NCBI GenBank assembly: GCA_900319625.1
Contig: ONPD01000003.1
Span: 1 to 64,000, forward strand
Direction of reading: 5' to 3'
Length of the DNA stretch: 64,000 nucleotides
DNA from: an uncultured Treponema sp.
GTDB lineage: Bacteria; Spirochaetota; Spirochaetia; Treponematales; Treponemataceae
Under the pieces are notes generated by a model. That model searched no databases. It was given only the letters and a program-made list of their open reading frames with translations, and was not told the origin of the DNA. The position numbers were made by a program, and so were the translations under genes. Shown here in pieces: positions 56,059 through 64,000 of the stretch (positions are counted from its first letter, which is position 1; the number at the start of each line of letters is the position of its first letter).

Positions 56059-57064
56059 AAAGCTGTTTTCTGTAAAGGCCAGAAATATTGTGTCCGTAGT
56101 CTGCAATCAGCTGGATGATGTTGCGTGGAGCATCCTTTGTATCGCAGCCGTTGAGACGGTCACCGGCATCACCAAGGCCCGGCATAATGTAGGCTTTTTC
56201 GTTCATTACAGGGTCAACCCAGAGTGTGTAACATGTACAGTTAGGAAGGGCACGGGTTACGCGGATTGAACCTTTAAGAGTTGAAATTGTATTGAAGAAG
56301 GCGATTGATTTTGGATGAACTCCCTGATCCTGCAGGTATTTTACTACAGTTACAAGGGAACCGCCTGTTGCATTCATAGGATCAGCGAAAATCAAATCTT
56401 TTCCGTCAAGCTGCTTGAGGTCGAAGAAAGACTTGTTCAAATCCATAATATATTCCATATCCGATTCGCCCTTGTTGTCGTTGCGGCTGATTTTGAAAAG
56501 AGCAAAAGGAGTGATGTAATCGTGGGAAGAATACTCCTGGATTTCCTTAGAAACAATCATACTTGGAAGGAGGGCACCGCGCAGCATAACACACATTACA
56601 GAGTTTTCGATTTTATCATCGATGTCAGGGATTTTATGAACGGCATAGTTCTGAACCGGGTAAGTAACCGGAGTTTTTACGAACATATGGCTTTTTTTGT
56701 CTGTATGCTGGTCTGTGTAGGCCATGCGGAAAAGCATTTCGTATGCGCGCTGGCTGTAATACATAAATTCCTGGTGGTCTGTGTTAATGTCGCGGAGTTT
56801 AGAAATTACGCGGGAACATTCAGCGTGAGCGCCTTCCTCTGTAACAAAAGAGAATACCTTAATGTTAGGATGTTTTGCGCAGATTGCCTGCATTTCTTTT
56901 CCAAGCTTATCGTAGCCCTGAACAATTTTTTCCTCATCTACAGGCTCGAAGGATTTCATTGTTTCCTTGAACATATCGTCAAGGCGTTTCAAATCCTCCA
57001 TATCTTCCTTTGTAAGGTAGCCGTCCAGGTCTTCTGCTTTCAAAACAATCTTATTATCTTTCAT
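56030..57064 (-). CDS. upp: Uracil phosphoribosyltransferase with long N-terminal extension
   Basis: UPRT makes UMP from uracil and PRPP (pyrimidine salvage). The 344-residue protein has the normal C-terminal enzyme of about 210 residues: the PRPP loop [11 protein letters not shown] and the uracil loop [11 protein letters not shown]. About 130 extra residues come before it, with acidic helices ([19 protein letters not shown]) and no motif I recognise. Usual bacterial UPRT has about 208 residues. The ATG at 57064 follows an AAAGGGG site; a TTG one codon upstream is less likely. It may be a spirochaete-specific long form. Confidence 0.85.
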   Translation of the reverse strand: MKDNKIVLKAEDLDGYLTKEDMEDLKRLDDMFKETMKSFEPVDEEKIVQGYDKLGKEMQAICAKHPNIKVFSFVTEEGAHAECSRVISKLRDINTDHQEFMYYSQRAYEMLFRMAYTDQHTDKKSHMFVKTPVTYPVQNYAVHKIPDIDDKIENSVMCVMLRGALLPSMIVSKEIQEYSSHDYITPFALFKISRNDNKGESDMEYIMDLNKSFFDLKQLDGKDLIFADPMNATGGSLVTVVKYLQDQGVHPKSIAFFNTISTLKGSIRVTRALPNCTCYTLWVDPVMNEKAYIMPGLGDAGDRLNGCDTKDAPRNIIQLIADYGHNISGLYRKQLYEIEKVVLG

Positions 57065-57077
57065 CAATATCCCCTTT

Positions 57078-58013
57078 CTACAGAATTAAAATTTTATATA
57101 GTGATTTTTTAGCAATTTTAATGTCAGAAATGATAAGTTCGTCTTCCCCTATCAGCTGACAGTTTGAATTTGTAAGGCCAAATGCAAGGGTTAGCAAGCC
57201 CCTGCCCGCCTTCATATAAGTTTCGTTTTTAAACTTAAAATCAAGCTTAAGAATGTACTGACCTTCATATTTTGGGTCACATACAAATGAGCCGGAAACG
57301 TGGTCAAGCTTCAAGTCCAGCTGGGCGCCGGTAAGAGTTGTCAAAAATGACTGCGGGCGTCCTGCATAAAAACGGATTTCATTTTCTGCCCCGGCCCCGC
57401 TTAAATACTGGTAAACTTCGTCATCAAGAAGATGAGGAGGAAGAGCTTCAAGGTCACCTTCCAGGCTTCTGATATTATCAAGCTGATTAAGCATTACCGG
57501 AATATCACGACCGATTAAGGCTATGTCAGAAGAAGGAAAGGCAAGCTCCAGATTATCGCGGTCATAAACATTGTAAGTCTTTTTAAAAGTGGTAATTACA
57601 AGGTTTGATTCCCAGCCGTTTTTTGCCGTAAATATTTTTGAAGCCACAGCATCACCGATTCTTGCGTCACTTGCAATCTGAATTATTGTCTTATTTTTCT
57701 TGTGATTAAGGCCGCAGTAAACATTATCAATTCGGGAAGAAATAAGTGCCGCATCCTTTTCTGAAAGATTCTGAATGTTGTTCTGCAAAAAGCGGACTAC
57801 AAGCTCCGGGTCAACTTCGTTTGGAATGGCGATATAAAATGCACTTTCATCATCAAGTAAATCAAGTGCATTTACAGGCTTTTCTACAGGAGGAGTTTTA
57901 CATCCTGTAAAAAAGCCGGCTGTGATAGCGGCAGAAAGAGCCAGCGCGCAAATTGAAAGTGCAATTTTTTTTGAAAAATTATGCTTTTTCAACTTTAAAG
58001 CTCCATTTTGCAT
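57078..58013 (-). CDS. Lipoprotein of unknown function
   Basis: I do not recognise this 311-residue protein. It has a lipoprotein signal ([19 protein letters not shown]) and a mixed alpha/beta body with no catalytic motif. The reading frame can begin at the ATG at 58013, or at a TTG at 57992 that follows a GGAG site and gives a cleaner signal n-region; both overlap the 3' end of ileS. Two internal halves of the body look strand-rich, with [20 protein letters not shown] near the start. It lies between ileS and upp on the same strand. Confidence 0.7.
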   Translation of the reverse strand: MQNGALKLKKHNFSKKIALSICALALSAAITAGFFTGCKTPPVEKPVNALDLLDDESAFYIAIPNEVDPELVVRFLQNNIQNLSEKDAALISSRIDNVYCGLNHKKNKTIIQIASDARIGDAVASKIFTAKNGWESNLVITTFKKTYNVYDRDNLELAFPSSDIALIGRDIPVMLNQLDNIRSLEGDLEALPPHLLDDEVYQYLSGAGAENEIRFYAGRPQSFLTTLTGAQLDLKLDHVSGSFVCDPKYEGQYILKLDFKFKNETYMKAGRGLLTLAFGLTNSNCQLIGEDELIISDIKIAKKSLYKILIL

Positions 58014-61000
58014 CGTCGCAGTCTACTTCTACAGCGCCGCTAAAAGAGTCAGCCCAGGAAATGCTGCTGGCAAGAGTTTCGCCCGCAACAAAATCCTTGA
58101 ACATTTCGTAAGCAGATTTAAGCACTGCATCACCAGAAATTTCAAGCTTGATTCTGTCTGTAACTTCGTAGCCGTTTTCCTTACGCTGGTTCTGGATACC
58201 ACGGATAAGGTCACGAACATAACCTTCTTTTTTAAGTTCATCAGTTACTTTTGAATCAAGACCTACTGTCAAAGTTCCTTCGTTCAAAACCTTAAGGTCA
58301 TCTTTTTCGAAGCGGTCTACAAGAACTTTTTCTTCAGTCAAATCAACAGAAGTTCCTTCTACATCAATTGTAACTTTGCTTCCGTCAAGAATTGCCTGAA
58401 TCTGTTCAGATGAAAGGCCTGCAATAATTCCGGCAGCTTTTTTCATCAAAGGTCCAAGTTCCTTACCAAGAACCTTGAAGTTTGCCTTTGCCTTGTATTC
58501 TACAAGCTCGTCTTCGCGGTCGTGGAATTCAACTTTCTTAACGTTCAATTCCTCTGCGATTGTATCCTGCATTTCTGCAAGAACAGTTTTTTCGTTTGGA
58601 TTTCGTGTTACTAAAGCTACGCTTGCAAGCGGCTGGCGGTTTTTAAGATTGAACTGGTTACGCAGCGAGTGTCCCATAGAAACGGCTTTCTGAACTGTTC
58701 CCATCTTGAACTCAAGATCTTCGTTGCGCCATGCGGCATTGTAAACAGGGTAGTCTGTAAGGTGAACAGATTCCTTATCATCAGAAGTTTTGAGGTTTAG
58801 CCACATTTCTTCAGTAATAAAAGGAGTAACAGGAGCTGCAACCTGACACAAAGTCTTAAGTGCAATATAGAGGCTTTCGTATGCTTCTGTTTTGTCGCTG
58901 TCATTTTCTGATTTCCAGAAGCGGCGACGGCTGCGGCGGATATACCAGTTATTAAGTTCATCAATAAATGCAACAATCGGATCAATTGCCGCAGAAAGAT
59001 CATAATCATCAAGGGCTTCTGTAACGTCTTTTACAAGCTTCTGGGTAATAGACAAGAGCCATGCATCCAGAGGATTTGAAGGAAGCTTGTTTTCAAAAGC
59101 CTTTCCATTTGGCTGAACCTTATCAATATTTGCATAAGTTACAAAGAAAGAATAAGAGTTCCACAAAGGAATGATGATTGATTTAAGTACGTCGCGGACA
59201 CCTTCATCCGAATAGCGGAGGTCATCAGCCTTAACAACAGAAGAGTGGATAAGGAAAAGACGAAGGGCATCTGCACCAAACTTGTTGATTGCTTCAACAG
59301 GGTCTGTATAGTTGCGCAGAGATTTAGACATCTTGCGGCCGTCAGATGCAAGAACAAGTCCGTTTACAATACAGTTCTGGAAGGCAGGCTTGTCAAACAA
59401 GTGGCTTGCAAGAATTGTAAGTGTATAGAACCATCCGCGGGTCTGGTCAAGACCTTCAGAAATGAAGTTTGCCGGGAAGTGGCTTTCAAAATATTCTTTG
59501 TTTTCAAAAGGATAATGCTGCTGGGCATAAGGCATTGAACCTGATTCAAACCAGCAGTCAAAAACCTCAGGAATGCGGTGCATTGTCTTACCGCATTTTG
59601 GACAAGGAATAGTGATTTTATCTACATACTGCTTGTGTAAATCTTCCGGGTAAGTGCCGGAAAGCTTTTTAAGTTCTTCGCGGCTTCCTACACAGAGGGT
59701 ATGCTTACAGTCTGGGTCATCACACTTCCAGATTGGAATAGGGTTACCCCAGTAGCGGTTACGGCTTACAGCCCAGTCGCGGCTTCCTGCAAGCCATTTA
59801 CCAAAGCGGCCTTCCTTAATGTGGGAAGGCTGCCATTTAATCTGGCTGTTTGCGCGGAGCAAAGCTTCATGGTGATCTGCAACCTTTACAAACCATGAAC
59901 CGATTCCACGGTAAATAAGAGGAGAACCACAGCGCCAGCAGTGAGGATAAGAGTGAACGACTGTATCACGCTTTACAAGCTTACCCTCCTCCTTAAGGCG
60001 TTTCATAATATCTTTATCTGCATCCTTTACAAATACGCCCTGATATTCAGGAACTTCTTTTGTAAATTTACATTCAGCATCAATTGGTTCAACGTTTGGA
60101 ATACCAGTTCCGCGGAAAATCTTATTATCTTCTTCACCAAAGGCCGGAGCAATATGAACAATACCAGTACCGTCTTCTGTAGAAACGTAGTCTGCATTGA
60201 ACATGCGGAAGGCACCCTTTTCGCACTTCTGGTTAGACTCTTCTGCGCAAACTTTAGCATCCTTAAGGCGGGCAAAATATGGGAACAAAGGCTCATATTC
60301 AGCACCAAGGAATTCCTTACCCTTGTGACGGTAGATGATTTCGTAAGCATCTTCGCTCTTATAGTAAGCTGAAAGACGAGCTTCTGCAAAAATGTAGAAG
60401 TCACCGCTTTCTTTATCAAGAATCTTAACGTAATCAACTTCCGGTCCCATACAAAGTCCCAGGTTTGAAGGCAAAGTCCATGGAGTTGTTGTCCATGCAA
60501 GGAAGTAGGTTTTCCCGTTTGCCATATCAGGGTCATTTACCCCTTCAGGAGCCTTTGTAATCTTAAAGCGAACAGTTACGGTCTGATCCTGAACGTCCTT
60601 ATAGCCCTGTGCAAGCTCGTGAGTAGAAAGAACTGTTGAACAGCGTGGACAGTATGGAAGAATGTATTTTCCTTCGTAGATAAGGCCCTTGTCCCAGAGG
60701 GATTTGGCAACCCACCAGATTGATTCCATGTATTCAGGATTCATTGTCTTGTAGTCGTGGTCAAAATCAACCCAGCGTCCCATACGGGTAATAGTCTGAC
60801 GCCATTCTGCGGTGTATTTAAGAACCGAAGCCTTACACTTGTCATTGAATTTATCAATTCCGTAAGCTTCAATTTCATGCTTAGAGTTAATTCCAAGCTC
60901 TTTTTCGATTAAGTTTTCAACAGGAAGTCCGTGGCAGTCCCAGCCGAAGCGGCGTTCTACCTTCTTTCCTTTCATTGTCTGGTAGCGTGGAATAATATCT

Positions 61001-61197
61001 TTAATTGTAGAAGGAATAAAATGACCAAAGTGTGGAAGACCAGTAGCGAAGGGAGGACCGTCGTAAAAAACAAATTCCTCTGCCCCTTCTCTCTGGCTTA
61101 TAGATTTTTCGAATGTCTTGTTTTCTTTCCAGTATTTTAAAACTTCTTCTTCCTGCTTAGGGAAGTCAACTTTTGGATCAACGGGTTTGTAACTCAT
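57979..61197 (-). CDS. ileS: Isoleucyl-tRNA synthetase, eukaryotic-type (IleRS2)
   Basis: This 1072-residue class I synthetase charges tRNA-Ile and edits valine. It has the HIGH site as GLPHFGHF, the KMSKS loop as GRKMSKSLRN, the editing domain (LAWTTTPWTLPSNLGL) and a long C-terminal domain. The FGWDCHGLPVENLIEKE motif and length match the eukaryote-like group (IleRS2), not the E. coli group. Two CxxC pairs near residues 500-545 suggest a zinc site. It has a short leader with an AAGGA site and a TATAAT (61218-61223). Confidence 0.97.
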   Translation of the reverse strand: MSYKPVDPKVDFPKQEEEVLKYWKENKTFEKSISQREGAEEFVFYDGPPFATGLPHFGHFIPSTIKDIIPRYQTMKGKKVERRFGWDCHGLPVENLIEKELGINSKHEIEAYGIDKFNDKCKASVLKYTAEWRQTITRMGRWVDFDHDYKTMNPEYMESIWWVAKSLWDKGLIYEGKYILPYCPRCSTVLSTHELAQGYKDVQDQTVTVRFKITKAPEGVNDPDMANGKTYFLAWTTTPWTLPSNLGLCMGPEVDYVKILDKESGDFYIFAEARLSAYYKSEDAYEIIYRHKGKEFLGAEYEPLFPYFARLKDAKVCAEESNQKCEKGAFRMFNADYVSTEDGTGIVHIAPAFGEEDNKIFRGTGIPNVEPIDAECKFTKEVPEYQGVFVKDADKDIMKRLKEEGKLVKRDTVVHSYPHCWRCGSPLIYRGIGSWFVKVADHHEALLRANSQIKWQPSHIKEGRFGKWLAGSRDWAVSRNRYWGNPIPIWKCDDPDCKHTLCVGSREELKKLSGTYPEDLHKQYVDKITIPCPKCGKTMHRIPEVFDCWFESGSMPYAQQHYPFENKEYFESHFPANFISEGLDQTRGWFYTLTILASHLFDKPAFQNCIVNGLVLASDGRKMSKSLRNYTDPVEAINKFGADALRLFLIHSSVVKADDLRYSDEGVRDVLKSIIIPLWNSYSFFVTYANIDKVQPNGKAFENKLPSNPLDAWLLSITQKLVKDVTEALDDYDLSAAIDPIVAFIDELNNWYIRRSRRRFWKSENDSDKTEAYESLYIALKTLCQVAAPVTPFITEEMWLNLKTSDDKESVHLTDYPVYNAAWRNEDLEFKMGTVQKAVSMGHSLRNQFNLKNRQPLASVALVTRNPNEKTVLAEMQDTIAEELNVKKVEFHDREDELVEYKAKANFKVLGKELGPLMKKAAGIIAGLSSEQIQAILDGSKVTIDVEGTSVDLTEEKVLVDRFEKDDLKVLNEGTLTVGLDSKVTDELKKEGYVRDLIRGIQNQRKENGYEVTDRIKLEISGDAVLKSAYEMFKDFVAGETLASSISWADSFSGAVEVDCDDAKWSFKVEKA

Positions 61198-61217
61198 TAT
61201 TAAGTGTCCTTATAGAT

Positions 61218-61223
61218 ATTATA
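61218..61223 (-). promoter_or_regulatory. -10 box of ileS
   Basis: TATAAT on the minus strand, 20 bases before the ileS ATG. The -35 is weak (TTTTGT at 17 bases). The leader would be about 14 bases and begins with the AAGGA ribosome site. Confidence 0.4.
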
Positions 61224-61278
61224 AATTAATCAATTATGACACAAAATGAGATTTTATTCTATATGACCCTTATGACCC

Positions 61279-62115
61279 TTAATCCGCGATTTTCTTTTCT
61301 ATTTTATCGCGGTTATTTGAATAGTCCAGAACACTGTAAGATTTTTTGTTCATTTTACGGATGAATGGAGTCCAGCGGTTGGAAGGAGAAAGCTCTTCTG
61401 CCATTTTAAGATACTTCTCACAGCCCTCTGCGTCGTTGTTTTCATAAAGGAACTGAGAATAATAAACGTAAGCGTAGAATTTTTCATAATTGTTGGCGGC
61501 ACATTCTGAGGCGCGGGAAAAATAGTCGCGGGCTTTTGTCATGCTGCCTCCTCCAATCGGAGGTGCAAAGTAGTACCAGAGGGCGGCATTAATAAGGCCA
61601 AAGGCAAGCTTAGGGTATTTTGCAACTACCATGTCATAGTTCTTTTTTTCCTGAACGCCAAGGGTGATTGCCTTTCCCTGAGGCAGAAACTGCATGGTAG
61701 AGTTTGTAAGGTCTCCGCTTGAAAGAATATAGTAGGGATTTGCCTTATCAAAAGGATGATCCGCATCCCAGGCAGCAATTTTTTCATACTGAGGCTTGAT
61801 AAAAGGCTCAAGGTCAGGAGATTTCATCTCCTTTTCATACATGTAGTTATACTGTTCAAGAACAAGAAGATTGTCGGCTGTAAGTTCAGCTTCCTTACTC
61901 AGCTTAGCGCGAACTTCATCTGTCAAAAGAGTTTTTCTGTAATCTGCAATTGCATCAATTGCTGCCTGAGCAGAAGGCAAGGCGCGGGTTGAAAAGCGGA
62001 ATTCCTGAATCTGATTGATGATATCATTTTCGTAATCAGAAAAATCATCTGCAAAAGCAAAGGCTGAAATCAATATAAAAAAAATAAAAAATGTCTTTGT
62101 TCTAATAAATTTCAT
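61279..62115 (-). CDS. Exported helical-repeat protein, unknown function
   Basis: The 278-residue protein has a signal peptide (TKTFFIFFILISAFAFA) and a helical body with TPR-like pairs, such as RDYFSRASECAANNYEKFYA and YYSQFLYENNDAEGCEKYLK. A Gly-rich loop PPIGGGSM interrupts it. Predicted location is the periplasm. The gene is single, divergent from the GT8 gene; a nine-base TATGACCCT tandem (61262-61279) reaches into its stop codon. No function can be assigned. Confidence 0.7.
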   Translation of the reverse strand: MKFIRTKTFFIFFILISAFAFADDFSDYENDIINQIQEFRFSTRALPSAQAAIDAIADYRKTLLTDEVRAKLSKEAELTADNLLVLEQYNYMYEKEMKSPDLEPFIKPQYEKIAAWDADHPFDKANPYYILSSGDLTNSTMQFLPQGKAITLGVQEKKNYDMVVAKYPKLAFGLINAALWYYFAPPIGGGSMTKARDYFSRASECAANNYEKFYAYVYYSQFLYENNDAEGCEKYLKMAEELSPSNRWTPFIRKMNKKSYSVLDYSNNRDKIEKKIAD

Positions 62116-62228
62116 AATAAAAATGATAAAAAATTTTACTTATTTTTGCAACTTTTTTTTGCACCACTATGTCTAAATAAAAAAAGACTGATTTAAACTG
62201 ATGGAATAAAAGGGAGATTTCCAATTTT

Positions 62229-63281
62229 ATGAAAAACACAACTAAAGAGATTCCAATTTTCTTTGCCTCGGATGACAATTATGTTCCTCTTCTGGCAACA
62301 GCAATCAAATCACTTCTTTCTAATGCCTCAAAGAATTACACTTACAAAATCTACGTGCTTACAACTACAATTTCACAGGAAAAACGTGAAAAAATTGTAG
62401 CAATGGCGACTGAAAATTCTACAATTGAGTTTGTTTCGCTCACAGCAGAACTCGACAAGCTGCGCCACCTTTTCAAGCTGCGCGATTATTATTCTCAGGA
62501 AACCTATTACCGTTTCTTCATTCCAAATCTTTTTCCAAAATATAAGAAAATCATCTACCTTGACTGCGATATCATCGTAAAAGGCGATATTTCTGAGCTT
62601 TATAACATCGATCTTGGAAATAATTACGTTGCGGCAGCACCGGAGGAAGTTTTCATCCTTCATCCAAACTGGCTCAACTACCCTCGCGGGGCTCTTGGAA
62701 TTGAACCGGAGGATTACTTCAATGCCGGCGTAATGCTTTTGAATACAGAGCGCATGCTCAAGGACAAAATCGCAGAAAAATTTGTTGCCCTTGCAGAAAA
62801 ATATACCTTCCGCATCGTTCAGGATGAAGACTATCTCAACGTTCTTTTGAGAGATCACAAAATGATTCTTCCTCTTGACTGGAATAAGACCGCATTCAAA
62901 AATGATGCATACGATGATAAAAACCTCAAAATCATCCATTATAAAATCATCTGGCGCCCATGGCACTATGAAAACGTTCTTTACGAAAACCTTTTCTGGT
63001 TCTATGCAAAGCAGACAGACTTCTATCTTGACCTGAAAGACAAGCTTGCAGCTTATGATGATGCGGCAAAACAGAAGGACAAGGATATGTTCGAATGGTT
63101 TGTTGCCGCAACAAAAGAGGACGCAGAGAGTCCAAACAGCTACCGCCTGACTCACAAGAAAGTTATGAAAGAGGGTGGATTTTTTATCAGAAAATTGTCT
63201 AAAATATCTAAGTTGAAGAAAGTTTCTAAACTTATTGGAATAAAAGGACACAGATCTGTATATGGCAGTAGAAAAAAGTAA
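62229..63281 (+). CDS. Family 8 glycosyltransferase
   Basis: The 350-residue enzyme has the GT8 GT-A fold with the DxD metal site D112-C-D114 (YLDCDIIVKGDISELY). Supporting segments are an N-terminal FFASDDNYVPLLATAIKSL, then PEDYFNAGVMLLN and IIHYKIIWRPWH. GT8 enzymes transfer galactose or glucose to lipopolysaccharide, lipoteichoic acid or glycogenin-type acceptors. No signal or membrane segment is present; the basic C-terminus may bind membrane. A GGGAG site lies before the ATG. It overlaps the following acyltransferase by 20 bases, so the pair may build a glycolipid. Confidence 0.92.
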   Translation: MKNTTKEIPIFFASDDNYVPLLATAIKSLLSNASKNYTYKIYVLTTTISQEKREKIVAMATENSTIEFVSLTAELDKLRHLFKLRDYYSQETYYRFFIPNLFPKYKKIIYLDCDIIVKGDISELYNIDLGNNYVAAAPEEVFILHPNWLNYPRGALGIEPEDYFNAGVMLLNTERMLKDKIAEKFVALAEKYTFRIVQDEDYLNVLLRDHKMILPLDWNKTAFKNDAYDDKNLKIIHYKIIWRPWHYENVLYENLFWFYAKQTDFYLDLKDKLAAYDDAAKQKDKDMFEWFVAATKEDAESPNSYRLTHKKVMKEGGFFIRKLSKISKLKKVSKLIGIKGHRSVYGSRKK

Positions 63282-64000
63282 GGACAGACTTGAAGTATTA
63301 GCCCGTATTGAAGAATACGAGAAAAATCAGTGGTGGAGTAAGGATGTTGAGGATGATCCTCCAACACGCCAGCTGCAGCCGGGTGAAGTTGATTTTACCC
63401 GCAGAAAGCTGCGCAGTAAAATTCACACTCATTTTGCCAACAAGGCCGGATGGAAATTTATTCAGAGCCTTGTAAAATCTGGTGCTTTGATGATGGACGA
63501 GCCGGAAGGACTTGAAAACTACGAAGCTGTAAAAGATATGGGCGTTGTAATGACATGTAATCACTTCAACCCTTTTGATAACTTTGCAGTTTTACTTACT
63601 ATCGATAAATATCTTAAGCACCATATTATGTGGAAGGTAATCCGCGAGGGAAACTACACAAACTTTCCGGGCTTTTACGGCTACCTTTTCCGCGGCTGTA
63701 ATACCCTGCCTTTCAGCTCAAATTACTCTGTAACAAAGGAGTTTTTCGCAGGCGTAAAAACCCTTCTTAAAAAGAAACAGAAGCTGCTTGTTTACGCTGA
63801 ACAGGGAATGTGGTGGAACTACAGAAAGCCGCGACCACTGACTGCCGGGGCGGCCCGCTTTGCAATTGAAAACAACGTTCCTCTTCTGCCGATGTTCATC
63901 ACAATGCGTGATTCAGACAAAATCGGCGACGACGGATTCCCTATCCAGATTTACAAGGTTCACGTTCTTCCGGCTTTGTACCCGGATCCGAATCTTTCTA
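63262..64000 (+). CDS. PlsC-like phospholipid acyltransferase (3' end outside window)
   Basis: The reading frame is open from ATG at 63262 to the end of the window, so the gene is truncated at 246 codons. It carries the acyltransferase HX4D site as NHFNPFD (H101, D106), then the FRGCNTLPFSS segment and EQGMWWNYRKPRPL in place of the usual EGTRS box. PlsC-type enzymes add a second acyl chain to lysophosphatidate or to glycolipids. It overlaps the GT8 gene by 20 bases, which suggests a shared lipid substrate, for example a glycolipid. The long N-terminal region (about 90 residues) before the active site is unusual. Confidence 0.85.
   Translation, partial: MAVEKSKDRLEVLARIEEYEKNQWWSKDVEDDPPTRQLQPGEVDFTRRKLRSKIHTHFANKAGWKFIQSLVKSGALMMDEPEGLENYEAVKDMGVVMTCNHFNPFDNFAVLLTIDKYLKHHIMWKVIREGNYTNFPGFYGYLFRGCNTLPFSSNYSVTKEFFAGVKTLLKKKQKLLVYAEQGMWWNYRKPRPLTAGAARFAIENNVPLLPMFITMRDSDKIGDDGFPIQIYKVHVLPALYPDPNLS

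Noticed and set aside
62373..63251. 292-residue open frame on - opposite the GT8 gene
   Set aside because: Antisense shadow of a gene with clear GT8 motifs; it has no start signal and biased Phe/Cys content.

Overview
This window looks like chromosomal DNA of a spirochaete, most likely a Treponema. It is gene-dense and moderately AT-rich. The evidence is a long flagellar operon in Treponema order (flbD-motA-motB-fliL-fliM-fliY-fliO-fliP-fliQ-fliR-flhB-flhA-flhF-flhG-whiG), a V/A-type ATPase operon in spirochaete/chlamydia order (E-DUF2764-A-B-D-I-K), a PntC-type fusion enzyme of phosphonate metabolism, and Treponema-style acidic, TPR and DUF115 proteins. The species cannot be named from the sequence. 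I see no tRNA, rRNA, insertion sequence, phage gene or CRISPR array, and no gene-free stretch longer than 300 bases.

Layout. 1-2178 (+): end of phosphonopyruvate decarboxylase, then the fused 2-aminoethylphosphonate transaminase/CTP transferase PntC, closed by a bidirectional terminator. 2244-9249: a surface-glycan group with two Wzi-like outer-membrane barrels (-), a WbaP-type undecaprenyl-phosphate sugar transferase (+) and an Omp85-like barrel (+). 9223-11779 (-): exported TPR protein, ispG and a small membrane protein. 11794-19229 (-): V/A-ATPase operon ending in a strong terminator; its K subunit carries the residues of a Na+-binding site. 19346-20404 (-): galM. 20424-37978 (-): about 17.5 kb of flagellar export, motor, switch and regulatory genes, headed by a sigma70-type promoter. 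38139-40216 (+): OmpR-type response regulator and sensor kinase.

40191-47017: housekeeping genes: hemW-like, a signal peptidase I with an altered active site, an FtsB/DivIC-like protein, tsaC, an exported protein, smpB, an OPT-family transporter and a small PqqD-like protein. 47195-55358 (+): a probable operon of a 1055-residue very acidic repeat protein, an unrecognised protein, two DUF115 (Maf-like) motility-associated glycosyltransferase-family proteins and a membrane protein with a degenerate GGDEF-like domain. 55345-62115 (-): TPR lipoprotein, long uracil phosphoribosyltransferase, lipoprotein, eukaryotic-type isoleucyl-tRNA synthetase and an exported repeat protein. 62229-64000 (+): GT8 glycosyltransferase and the start of a PlsC-like acyltransferase that runs off the window.

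Two themes link the genes. One is the cell surface: phosphonate synthesis and activation lies beside lipid-linked glycan initiation and outer-membrane barrels, and a GT8/acyltransferase pair lies at the far end. The other is motility: the export gate, stator, switch, placement GTPases and sigma factor lie in one transcription unit, and the DUF115 pair may modify flagellar proteins. Items I would look at first are the phosphonate/surface-glycan neighbourhood, the acidic-protein/DUF115/degenerate-GGDEF operon, the hairpin-filled fliP-fliQ gap, the signal peptidase with Arg in place of the catalytic Lys, the OPT-PqqD pair, and several genes whose -10 box lies so close to the start codon that their mRNAs may be leaderless.
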